Shown: positions 17,258 to 25,092 of the stretch, in pieces | How positions within the stretch are numbered: position 1 is the stretch's first letter | Layout: each line of letters begins with the position of its first letter | NCBI GenBank assembly: GCA_903919145.1 | Contig: CAIXGW010000041.1 | Coordinates: forward strand, 1-64,000 | DNA length: 64,000 nt | Source of the DNA: an uncultured Myxococcales bacterium | GTDB taxonomy: Bacteria > Myxococcota_A > UBA9042 | Direction of reading: 5' to 3' | Made by a program: the position numbers and the translations under genes | Notes under the pieces: model-generated | The model's database searches: none | What the model was told of the DNA's origin: nothing | Seen by the model: only the letters and a program-made list of their open reading frames with translations

Positions 17258-17271
17258 TGACAGGCATGTCA
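17258..17271. promoter_or_regulatory. TGACA inverted repeat upstream of lipoprotein gene
   Basis: TGACAGGCATGTCA, a perfect 5-bp inverted repeat with a 4-bp spacer, also containing TTGACA; no good -10 box follows at the right distance. Confidence 0.3.
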
Positions 17272-17362
17272 GGCTCGCGTGCAGCGATTTCGCTTCTGCG
17301 GGCCCAATGCGTAGCGTAGGAGGGAGCCCACTTTCGGGCCCCTAGAGCAAAGAGAGATCGCA

Positions 17363-17737
17363 ATGCGCAAAAATCCCCTGACCTCGCTGGCCCTGTTCAC
17401 CGTCGGCGTCCTGTCTGTGGCTGGCCTGTATGCCTGTGACAGCGAGCCCGCCAAGAGCGAACCCGCGGCGACCGCCAAGGATGCTACTTCAGACGGCTCA
17501 GACGCCGCAGCTCTGGCCGATGCGGCCACCACCTCCGACGCCGCCAGCGGTTCTGACACGGCCGCCGCTGACACCACAGCTGACACCACTGCGCCGCTGC
17601 CAGACGCCGCAGCCGATGCTGCAGTGGACGCTGACGATGTGGGGCTGGCCGATGCAGCCAGTGCTGCGGATGCCGCTGAGGATGCCAGCCCCACTGCGGA
17701 TGCGGCTGGCCCGCCGGCCGACGTGACCTCGACCTGA
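17363..17737 (+). CDS. small Asp/Ala-rich lipoprotein
   Basis: A 124-residue predicted lipoprotein: MRKNPLTSLALFTVGVLSVAGLYAC ends in a lipobox (LYAC, Cys25). An extremely Ala/Asp/Thr-rich chain without tryptophan follows (repeats such as DAAADAAVDADD), most likely a disordered acidic spacer. An AGAGAG site lies seven bases before the ATG. Nothing in it suggests catalysis. It may be a cell-surface spacer or the remnant of a larger surface protein. A perfect TGACA-GGCA-TGTCA inverted repeat lies about 95 bp upstream. Confidence 0.65.
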   Translation: MRKNPLTSLALFTVGVLSVAGLYACDSEPAKSEPAATAKDATSDGSDAAALADAATTSDAASGSDTAAADTTADTTAPLPDAAADAAVDADDVGLADAASAADAAEDASPTADAAGPPADVTST

Positions 17738-17808
17738 TCCCCGTCTGACAGGTCCTTTGCAGTGGCCCGCCGCAGGGTTCTGGCCCCATCGCTACCAACC
17801 GCGCTGGG

Positions 17809-20301
17809 TCACAGGGCCCTGCGGCGGCGCAGCCAGCCTACCCCGACCGCGGCCAGGCACAGCAGCCAAGTAGCTCCGGCGCCAGTAGAAGACCGTCCAG
17901 CGGCACAGCCATCGGCCGCCGCGCTCGCCTTGGGCGCTGGCTTGTTGGCCGCGGCACCATCGCTTGCGTCGGCTGCGCTGGCGTCCGCACTGCCCGCGTC
18001 GGTGGTCGGCTGGGCCGGTGCGGCAGTGGGTTCTTCGGCGTAGGTCAGCGTCTTGGGCAACAATTCCTCGGTGGTCGGCTCGCTCTGATCGTCCAAGGGC
18101 GCTGGCGCAAGGCCCGCGGGCTGGGCGCCGGCCTGCCAGAAAACATAAATATCATCAAGCACATACTTGCCAAGACCCCCTTGGCTCAGGCGCACTCGCT
18201 CCAGGCCGCCCCACGGGTCGTTGATCAGCACGCCGCCGTCATCGGCGCCGACGATCAGCACCCAGTGCCAGTCTTCTTTGCTGCCGTAGAAGCTGGCGTT
18301 GCCGCCCGGCCAGTGCACCCCCGCCACCACTGGCATGCCTGACTTCAGCGCGCCGGCAATGAACTTGGCGGCGCTCTCACTGATACAGTCGGCCTTGGCG
18401 CTGTAGCTGTGGGCGGGAACCAGACCTGCGGGCGCTTGCCCCCACAGCACCAGGCACTTGCCAGAGACTTGCTTGCCAGAAAGCTCATAGGTAGTGCCGG
18501 CATAGCCGCCGTGCTTCTTGCGCCAGGCGTTCTCTGTCACCGGGTCGTTGCCGGTCTTGCCATCGACCTCGCGCTCTACGCCCAGCAGCTGGTGCATCAT
18601 CGACAGCGACGTGATGGTGCAGCCCGAGTTGTGGATGGTCAGGCCGGGGCAGGTGCCCAGCTGGTCCGAAAAGTCCTTTTGATTCCAAACTTTCAGACCC
18701 TTGCCGGTCCAGACGTCCAGGCTGCCCTCAAACTGGCCGCAGCCGTTGGCGCTGGAGACTTTGAGCGAGCCGGTCGGCGGCTTGGGCGCGGCCCCGCTGT
18801 CTGGCATGGCGGGTTGGCAGAGGTCGGCTTGGCCGGCGGGCATCGCCTTGCAGCCGCCCGGGCAGGCAAAAGTCGAGGTGGCGGTGCCGCCGGAGCACTC
18901 GGTCAGCAGCGGGCCGTCACACCAGCCTCCATCAGATTTTCCTGAGCAGAAACAGGCTCCTTTGACCTTGCAGGCGGCCGCGGCTGGGGCCGGCTGACCG
19001 CAGCCCTTGGCGCAAGAGACCGCCTTGCCGACTTGGCCACCCACGCACTGGACCAGATCGGCGCCAGAGCACCAGGTGCCGTCGGTCTTGCCCGAACAGG
19101 GCCCAGCGCCAGAGGTTTTGCAGGCGTCGGGCACCCCGGGGGGCATGGGGATGCAGCCGCTGGGGCAGCTGAAGGCCCCTGCCATGGCCCCGCCTTTGCA
19201 GGTCAAGAGCTTGTCTCCGCTGCACCACGCGCCGTCGGCCTTGCCCGCACAGGCCTTGGTGGGGTCAAACGGCGGCGGGGCACAGGCGTCGGCGGCGCCA
19301 GCCGGGTGTTCCAGGCAGCCCTGGGCACAGTCCTTGCTGCCCACGACCTGGCCCCCCTTGCAGATCCTCAGCAATTGGTCTTGACACCACGGGCCATCGC
19401 CCTTGCCGGTGCAGGGGCCGTTGGGCAGCGGCGCCGGCTTGCACTGGTCGGCGACGCCGGCGGGTTGCTGCTGGCAGCCGTAGCTGCAGCTCTGGGCCGT
19501 GGCCACCTTGCCCGCTTGGCACTGCAGCAGCTGATCGCCGTCGCAGAAGCCGCCGTCGCCCTTGCCGGCGCAGGGGCCCGTGGCTGAGGGCGCCGCCTTG
19601 CACTGGTCAGCCACGCCCGGCGGCATCGACTGGCAGCCGTACGGGCAGAGCTGCGAAGCGGCCGTCTGGCCACCTTTGCACTGCAGCAGCTTGTCGGCGT
19701 CGCACCAGCTGCCATCGACCTTGGTGCTGCACGGGCCCGGCGCGGCAGGGCTGGCCTTGCAGATGTCGCTGACACCCGGTGGCTTTTGCTCGCAGCCGTT
19801 GGCACAGCTCTGGCTAGATGCGACCCCACCGGCTTTGCACTGCAGCAAATTGTCGCCGTCGCACCAGGCGCCATCGGCCTTGCCACTGCACGGCCCGCTG
19901 GGGGCTGGCGCGCCTTTGCACAGATCGGCCGTGCCGGCGGGCATCGACTGGCAGCCGTAGGGGCACGGCTTGGTCGAAGCGACCGCGCCGCCGCTGCACA
20001 TCAGCAAATTGCTGCCGTCGCACCAGGCGCCGTTCTGCTTGCCGGCACAGGGGCCGCTGGGGTTGGCGCACTTGTCTGGCACGCCTGGCGGCATGGAGAC
20101 GCAGCCGGCGCCGCAGCTCTGGCTGGCCGCGGTGCTGCCGCTCTTGCAGGTCACCAGGTTGTTGCCGTCGCACCACAGGCCATTTTGCTTGCCGGTGCAG
20201 AAGGCGGCCTGAGCTGGCGCGGCCCACAAGAGGCCACTGGCCGTCAGCACCATGCCGACCAGGACCGCGCCGGTTGCGCTGAACAGTCTGGAAAAAAACA
20301 T
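17809..20301 (-). CDS. Cys-rich repeat protein with C39-like peptidase domain and MYXO-CTERM-like tail
   Basis: An 830-residue secreted protein. The ATG at 20301 follows GGAGGCAACC and begins a signal peptide (MFFSRLFSATGAVLVG...AQA). Residues about 35-490 are some ten modules of around 45 residues with the pattern C.GK.DG.WCDGD.LL.C.GG..A....C..GC..MP.G..D.C. Residues about 515-700 look like a papain-fold C39-type peptidase: a candidate nucleophile in HNSGCTITSLSMM, His in DWHWVLIVGADDGG, and Asp in LINDPWGG. The C-terminus is Ala/Asp-rich and ends DGC...TWLLCLAAVGVGWLRRRRAL, the Cys-hydrophobic-Arg pattern of MYXO-CTERM sorting tails. Cell-surface anchoring is therefore likely; the peptidase substrate is unknown. 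Confidence 0.78.
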   Translation of the reverse strand: MFFSRLFSATGAVLVGMVLTASGLLWAAPAQAAFCTGKQNGLWCDGNNLVTCKSGSTAASQSCGAGCVSMPPGVPDKCANPSGPCAGKQNGAWCDGSNLLMCSGGAVASTKPCPYGCQSMPAGTADLCKGAPAPSGPCSGKADGAWCDGDNLLQCKAGGVASSQSCANGCEQKPPGVSDICKASPAAPGPCSTKVDGSWCDADKLLQCKGGQTAASQLCPYGCQSMPPGVADQCKAAPSATGPCAGKGDGGFCDGDQLLQCQAGKVATAQSCSYGCQQQPAGVADQCKPAPLPNGPCTGKGDGPWCQDQLLRICKGGQVVGSKDCAQGCLEHPAGAADACAPPPFDPTKACAGKADGAWCSGDKLLTCKGGAMAGAFSCPSGCIPMPPGVPDACKTSGAGPCSGKTDGTWCSGADLVQCVGGQVGKAVSCAKGCGQPAPAAAACKVKGACFCSGKSDGGWCDGPLLTECSGGTATSTFACPGGCKAMPAGQADLCQPAMPDSGAAPKPPTGSLKVSSANGCGQFEGSLDVWTGKGLKVWNQKDFSDQLGTCPGLTIHNSGCTITSLSMMHQLLGVEREVDGKTGNDPVTENAWRKKHGGYAGTTYELSGKQVSGKCLVLWGQAPAGLVPAHSYSAKADCISESAAKFIAGALKSGMPVVAGVHWPGGNASFYGSKEDWHWVLIVGADDGGVLINDPWGGLERVRLSQGGLGKYVLDDIYVFWQAGAQPAGLAPAPLDDQSEPTTEELLPKTLTYAEEPTAAPAQPTTDAGSADASAADASDGAAANKPAPKASAAADGCAAGRSSTGAGATWLLCLAAVGVGWLRRRRAL

Positions 20302-20371
20302 GGTTGCCTCCATTGGCACCCAAGGCCGCAACCTTGATCCGCTTGGCACGCGGACCTTGCTCTCAGGCCTT

Positions 20372-20390
20372 GGGCCCTGCTGCTGGGCCC
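20372..20390. repeat. GGGCCC-7-GGGCCC perfect inverted repeat
   Basis: GGGCCCTGCTGCTGGGCCC, a self-complementary hairpin in the probable leader of the C39-like gene. On the plus strand it is followed by TTTC, so a weak terminator-like role is also possible. Confidence 0.4.
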
Positions 20391-20660
20391 TTTCATAGCC
20401 CCATCAAAGGCGGATCCAGAACCCGGAGCCAACCTAGGACATGGGGTAATAGCTGCGCCGCGGCTGCCCGTGGGGCTGGCTGCAGCGCCGAGCGTCGCGC
20501 TTTTTGCCGGGATTTTCAACGCCTGCTGCTGGCAGGGCCGTCCGTCGGGGTCTAGGGGTCCCAGCAACGCGGCTGGCGCCGCCGTGGGCAGGCCATCCGC
20601 AAGCGCACGACCCAGAAGCCTTCGATTTGGCCGTAAGCCCGTGGGCGAGCCGCTCGGACC

Positions 20661-20689
20661 TTGACAGTCGGCGGCGCCCCTCGCTTACT
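20661..20689 (+). promoter_or_regulatory. possible promoter for the DUF350 block
   Basis: Perfect TTGACA at 20661-20666, but the -10 candidate 17 bp later (CTTACT) is poor. Confidence 0.25.
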
Positions 20690-20767
20690 CTTGTCCTCTG
20701 GCTACACAGACCGCTGGGCTTGGACCTGGTGCTCTGGTCAAAGGCCGTGATTTCTTTAGAGGTCGCC

Positions 20768-21607
20768 ATGGACATGGTCTGGACTGTAACAATGCTTCTG
20801 CCGGTCGCCGCCGGCGTGGTGCTCGGCGTGGGCTCTGCAGTGCGGCGCCTGGCAGGGCGGCCGCGGCCGGGGCCAGACAATCAGGCGTCGCTGCTGTCTC
20901 GCGCTGGCGAAGTGGTGGCGGCTCTGCTGATCGGCGGTGCGGTGGTCGATGGCGCTGTGCGCGGTCAAGACCTGCTGGTCGATGTGCAGTGGACAATCAC
21001 CTTTGCCTTGGCGGCCGCGCTGGTGCAGATCTCCTTGGTGGCTGCCGGCATGCGCTTGATGGTCGGCGGGGCGCTGCCCAAGCTGTTGAGCCAAGGCAAC
21101 CTGGCCGCCGGGCTGTTGGCCGCAGGTCAAGAGCTGGCAACGGCGCTGGTGGTCGGCCACGCCTTGGTGGGGGCTGACTGGGCGGCGCTGGTGCCAGGGC
21201 TGGCCTTTGCGATCATCGGCTGGTTGGCGATGCAGCTGCTGGTGGCGGCCTTTCGCGCCTTGACGCCGTGGGATGATGCCGAGCACATCGCCGATGGCAA
21301 CGCCGCCTCCGCACTGTCTGGCGCGGGTCTGGTGCTGGCGGTCGGCCTGCTGGTCAGCCATGCGACGTCTGGTGAATTTGATGGCTGGGCCGCCTCGCTG
21401 CAGGCCTTTGCCGAGACCTGCGGCTTTGCGCTGTTGCTGGTGCCGGTGCGCGTCCTGTTCATTCAGGGCTTGCTGCTGCGCGGCGGGCTGCGCTGGCGCC
21501 ACGGCCTGCTCGACCAGCTGGTGGGCCAGCAGCGCAACCTTGGCGCCGCCGCCCTGGAAGCGGCCGGCTACGTCGGCACGGCCCTGGCGCTGCGGGCGGT
21601 GCTCTAG
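20768..21607 (+). CDS. DUF350-like integral membrane protein (two-domain)
   Basis: A 279-residue protein with about eight hydrophobic helices arranged as two similar halves, the layout of tandem DUF350 (YjfL-type) proteins. The motif-like segments VVAALLIGGAVVDGAVRG and ALSGAGLVLAVGLLVSHA occupy equivalent positions in the two halves. The ATG at 20768 follows TTTAGAGGTCGCC; the ORF-track start 88 codons upstream is in non-coding sequence. The next gene begins 4 bp after the stop and encodes a glutathionylspermidine-synthase-like enzyme, a pairing also known from E. coli (yjfL with yjfC), which supports the call. Confidence 0.7.
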   Translation: MDMVWTVTMLLPVAAGVVLGVGSAVRRLAGRPRPGPDNQASLLSRAGEVVAALLIGGAVVDGAVRGQDLLVDVQWTITFALAAALVQISLVAAGMRLMVGGALPKLLSQGNLAAGLLAAGQELATALVVGHALVGADWAALVPGLAFAIIGWLAMQLLVAAFRALTPWDDAEHIADGNAASALSGAGLVLAVGLLVSHATSGEFDGWAASLQAFAETCGFALLLVPVRVLFIQGLLLRGGLRWRHGLLDQLVGQQRNLGAAALEAAGYVGTALALRAVL

Positions 21608-21610
21608 CCA

Positions 21611-22918
21611 ATGCAGCCAAGCGCCCCTCTTGCCCCAGCTGCGCCCGTGCTTGCGGCCCTGGCGCCCGTTGACGACCAGGCCTACGCTGCACTGGCTCAG
21701 CGGATTATTGCCGATGGCTGGCTGCCCGACCCGTGGATCGACGGCTCGCCGCGCTTTGACCCGCAGGCCCTGGCACTGCCGGTCAGCCGAGTGGCCGCTC
21801 TGACCCGCGCTGCCGAGTCGGTCGCCGCGGCTTGTGACGAACTGTGCCGGCTGTGCGCCCAGAACCCGCAGCTGCTAGAGGGCCTGGCGATGACGCCATG
21901 GCAGCGCGCCATGTGGTTGGCCACGGCTCCGCTGTGGCATGGCTTGGCCCGGGCCGACGTTTTTGAGGTCGGCGACGGTGCCATTCAAGTTTGTGAAATC
22001 AATAGCGACACTCCCTCGGGCATGGCCGAAGCGGTGGTGCTCGGGCGGCTGCTGGCGGGCGAGCGCGATGCCAACCGCCACCTGCTGCGCCGCTGGGTGG
22101 AATTGGTGCGACAGGTGGCGCCGCCCACTGCGGGTCTGATCGGCCCGCCGGTTGCCGGCTTGCTGTGGCCGACCGAGCAGACCGAAGACCTGCCGATGCT
22201 GCTGATGTGGCAGCACGGCTTGGAGCAGGCGGGCTGGCAGGTGGTGCGCGGGTCGCCATTCAACCTGACGCTGGCCGCCGATGGCCGCGCGGCGCTGTTG
22301 GGCCAACCCTGCGATGTCATGGTGCGCCACTACAAGACCGACTGGTGGGGAGAGCGCCTGCCGGTGTGGCGAGACGAGGCGCGCCTGCCTGACACGGCGC
22401 CGCTGGCCCAGCAATTGGCGGTGCTGATGGAGGCGGGCTGGGCGGGCCGCACCGTCACCCTCAACCCCCTGGGGGCCGCTCTGCCGCAAAACAAGCGCTT
22501 CTACGCGTTGCTGTGGCAGATCCTTCGCGACCAGCCTGAGCAATTCAGCGCCGAGGCCCGCCAGGCGATCCGCGCGCACGTGCCGCCGACGTGGCGCCTT
22601 GAGGATCTGAGCACCGATCAGCTGCAGACCGAGCGCGAGCAGTGGGTCTTGAAGTCCGACTACGGCTGCGAAGGCGATGAGGTGGTGCTAGGCTGCCAAG
22701 TCACGCCGCTGGTGTGGGCGCAAGCGCTGGCCCAGGCGATACCGGGGCGCTGGGTGGCGCAACGGCGCTTCGATGCCGCGGTCGATCCAGAGGGCGCGCA
22801 GGTCAACTACGGCGTGTACTTGATCGGCGGGCAGGCTGCGGGCCTGCTGGCGCGGCGCTCGCCAGGAGCGACGGACCGGATGGCGCGGATGGCGGCAGTA
22901 GCCATCACACGGGAGTAG
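21611..22918 (+). CDS. glutathionylspermidine synthase-like ATP-grasp protein
   Basis: A 435-residue protein with the pre-ATP-grasp and ATP-grasp layout of the GSP_synth family (E. coli YgiC/YjfC type). Visible signatures are VFEVGDGAIQVCEINSDTPSG in the N-terminal substrate-binding part, HYKTDWWGERLP, LNPLGAALPQNKRFYALLW, the ATP-binding lysine in WVLKSDYGCEGDEVVLG, and a final NYGVYLIGGQAAGLLARR. It lacks an amidase domain. YgiC-type members are peptide-spermidine ligases in vitro, but their physiological product is unsettled. It is sandwiched between a DUF350-like gene (4 bp) and the next gene (3 bp), so all are one transcript. Confidence 0.78.
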   Translation: MQPSAPLAPAAPVLAALAPVDDQAYAALAQRIIADGWLPDPWIDGSPRFDPQALALPVSRVAALTRAAESVAAACDELCRLCAQNPQLLEGLAMTPWQRAMWLATAPLWHGLARADVFEVGDGAIQVCEINSDTPSGMAEAVVLGRLLAGERDANRHLLRRWVELVRQVAPPTAGLIGPPVAGLLWPTEQTEDLPMLLMWQHGLEQAGWQVVRGSPFNLTLAADGRAALLGQPCDVMVRHYKTDWWGERLPVWRDEARLPDTAPLAQQLAVLMEAGWAGRTVTLNPLGAALPQNKRFYALLWQILRDQPEQFSAEARQAIRAHVPPTWRLEDLSTDQLQTEREQWVLKSDYGCEGDEVVLGCQVTPLVWAQALAQAIPGRWVAQRRFDAAVDPEGAQVNYGVYLIGGQAAGLLARRSPGATDRMARMAAVAITRE

Positions 22919-22921
22919 TGG

Positions 22922-24274
22922 ATGACCGAGCCCAACAAGCCAATAGAACGCTTGGCCTTCTTTGACGAGCCCCAGCTGGTTGGCGCGCGCTGGTGGCAGC
23001 CGTCCGTTACCAGCTCGGCGGCGAGTTCGGTCAGCCGCCGCGCGGTGTTGGCGATTGTCGGCGGGTTCATTGGCATCCCGCTGTTGGTCGGCGTCGCTCA
23101 AACGTGCAGCAGTGAAGACGACGATCTGCCAGACGCCAATGCCCAGCTGCGCGCCCTTGAACTGCAGCAGGCCGAGGGTTGGGACGTCGGCAGCAAAGAC
23201 AAGCTGTGGCCGCCTCAGGACTTTGTCGATACCGACGTCGATGGCAGCACCGGCTGGCAGGCGCACGTGACCACGCTGCCCCAAGATTTTGCCGCCGGAT
23301 TGACCTACCAGTCCTGGCAGGTTCCCACCTTGTTGCAGATGCCTGGCTTGCCGGTCAATGCGTCTTTGGCCAAGCGACTCAAGCCTTTGCGCGATGCCGG
23401 GGTGACCAGCGGCTGGCGAATTGGCCGCGGCGTGGCCCACCTGTGGGCGCAGCTGCCCCAGCCGCCGATGGACACCTTGCTGGTCGTGGACTTGCCGGGG
23501 GCGCAAGCCGTGGCGGTGGCTGCGGCGCTGAGTGATCTGCTGGTGCCGGTGTGGGTTCTGGACGGCTGCCCCCATCCGCTGGGCGTGGTGCCCTGGCAGC
23601 GCACGCTGGGGGCCATGCTGTACCTGCTGCCGGAATTCAACAGGCAGAAAGCGCGTCGACCCCTGGCGGCACCACCCATGCTGGTCCTGGACGGCCAGCG
23701 ACTGGCCCCCTACAGCGATGAAGCCAGCCAATTCGACAACCGCAGCCTTGCCCAGCTGCCCCAGCCGCAGCAGCTGCAAAGTGCTGGTATTGCGCGGGTA
23801 TTGCTGCTGACCGACCTGACCCACGACCGCGACGACCTCAACACTCAGCTGGAGGCCATGGTCGCCAAAGGCATCGACGTGCGCCTGCTTCATGCCGGCG
23901 ATTTCAGCGGTGCGCTGCGCCAGGTGCCTGGGGATGCCCAGACCATGGAGTTGACTGCAGAAGAGCTGCAGTCGCTAGAATCCGGTGTGCCGGCTGGTCT
24001 TTTTGATCCCATGCTGCGCTGCCGTTTTGGCCCTTCGCCTGCCCATGAGCTGGCTTTCTGGCACATGCTCGGCTGGCATCTGGCCGCCCAGCCGCTGCCG
24101 CCCGGCGTCTACCCGACTCCGACCATGGCCTGGCGAATTGCCCCGCGCTACAGCGGCGCGCTGCGGGTTGGCAGCGTGCGCTATGGCCGCTGGCGCCCCT
24201 ACAGCCGCTCTTTTGGCTCTTCTAGTTCGCGCAGTGGGTCTTGGACGCGCAGCGGTGGCTCGTCTTTTGGGTGA
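22922..24274 (+). CDS. membrane-anchored protein of unknown function in DUF350 block
   Basis: A 450-residue protein starting three bases after the previous stop, with GGGAG before the ATG. A short cytoplasmic N-terminus (about 40 residues) precedes a single hydrophobic segment AVLAIVGGFIGIPLLVGVAQTC, which could be a membrane anchor or a late lipobox. The body contains a GWRIGRGVAHLWAQLP segment and several LLVVDLPGAQ / VLLLTDL strand-like stretches that suggest an alpha/beta fold. The last 40 residues are Ser/Arg/Gly-rich (RSFGSSSSRSGSWTRSGG). I do not recognise a family. Its position in the operon implies work at the membrane with the DUF350 and ATP-grasp proteins. Confidence 0.65.
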   Translation: MTEPNKPIERLAFFDEPQLVGARWWQPSVTSSAASSVSRRAVLAIVGGFIGIPLLVGVAQTCSSEDDDLPDANAQLRALELQQAEGWDVGSKDKLWPPQDFVDTDVDGSTGWQAHVTTLPQDFAAGLTYQSWQVPTLLQMPGLPVNASLAKRLKPLRDAGVTSGWRIGRGVAHLWAQLPQPPMDTLLVVDLPGAQAVAVAAALSDLLVPVWVLDGCPHPLGVVPWQRTLGAMLYLLPEFNRQKARRPLAAPPMLVLDGQRLAPYSDEASQFDNRSLAQLPQPQQLQSAGIARVLLLTDLTHDRDDLNTQLEAMVAKGIDVRLLHAGDFSGALRQVPGDAQTMELTAEELQSLESGVPAGLFDPMLRCRFGPSPAHELAFWHMLGWHLAAQPLPPGVYPTPTMAWRIAPRYSGALRVGSVRYGRWRPYSRSFGSSSSRSGSWTRSGGSSFG

Positions 24275-24337
24275 AGCCAGCTGGCCAATTCTGTGGCCAA
24301 AACCTGGATTTTCTGCAGGCAATTGAGAGAGGCGACA

Positions 24338-24898
24338 ATGGCGTGGACGTTCTTTTCGCTGCAGATGGCCTTTGAGTCGCGGCCCGACGACACCTGGCGG
24401 CGCCATGTGCGCAATGCCATTGTCAGCGGTCAGGCCAACCAAGATGCCGAAGACAAGCGCAGGTTCTACCAGGAGCTGGTGCCGTTGCTGGTCGGCCGCC
24501 TGCCGCAGCTGCGCCGGGTGGCGTGGGACTTGCAGCGGACCGCCTCTACCCAAGCCGATTTTGACGAGTGGGTCACCGACTTGGAAGACAGCAGCGATGT
24601 CGAGCCCCCTGACCCCACTGCTGCCGAGCAAGAGGCGCGCCACGTGGTCGTGACGCTGCTGGTCTTGGCCGCTGGCGGCGGCAACGCGGACCAAGCGCTA
24701 GGAGAAGCCTGTGATTTTCCAGAAGATCGTTGGCTCAAGCGCCAGTCCCTGGCTCGGATCCTCAGCGTGGTGCCGATGTTGAGCTTCAGCTCCGTGCGCA
24801 GCGATGCCGTCTACCTGCAGCCCGGCCGCGGCCTTCCCGGCATGACGGCAGAGGAGCTGGAAGAGGGCTGGGTCGATATGGCGCTGGTTGAAGACTAA
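24338..24898 (+). CDS. hypothetical protein, last gene of the DUF350 block
   Basis: A 186-residue, mostly helical, acidic protein. The ATG at 24338 follows GAGAGGCGACA and is preferred to the ORF-track start 15 codons upstream. Features: MAWTFFSLQMAFESRPDD at the N-terminus, an acidic linker DSSDVEPPDPTAAEQE, then a hydrophobic helix VVVTLLVLAAGGG. No signal peptide and no family recognised. It begins 63 bp after the membrane-anchored protein and is probably in the same operon. Confidence 0.6.
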   Translation: MAWTFFSLQMAFESRPDDTWRRHVRNAIVSGQANQDAEDKRRFYQELVPLLVGRLPQLRRVAWDLQRTASTQADFDEWVTDLEDSSDVEPPDPTAAEQEARHVVVTLLVLAAGGGNADQALGEACDFPEDRWLKRQSLARILSVVPMLSFSSVRSDAVYLQPGRGLPGMTAEELEEGWVDMALVED

Positions 24899-25092
24899 GA
24901 ATTTGTCCAAGAACATCTCCAACAGATCCAAGCTGCTGGGTGGGTCGCAAGCTCACCGCCATGCGGCCGACTCGCCGCTCTCTGTCCAAGCCGGGCGACC
25001 GACGTGTTTTCGGATAGGTCCCAATTGCGCAACGGCTGGTGAAGCGGCATTCTCCCGGGCGGGCGCATTGCCTCGGGTTGCGGTGAATCGGC

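Larger units (their letters stand above)
20302..20767. other. divergent intergenic region with a GGGCCC hairpin
   Basis: Between the C39-like gene (minus) and the DUF350-like gene (plus). Contains the perfect inverted repeat at 20372 and a TTGACA at 20661; no gene recognised. Confidence 0.5.

Noticed and set aside
24899-25092. Possible decayed type-B element (GTCCAAGAACATC...AGATCC)
   Set aside because: Only short scattered similarity to copies B1-B4; cannot be separated from chance by eye.
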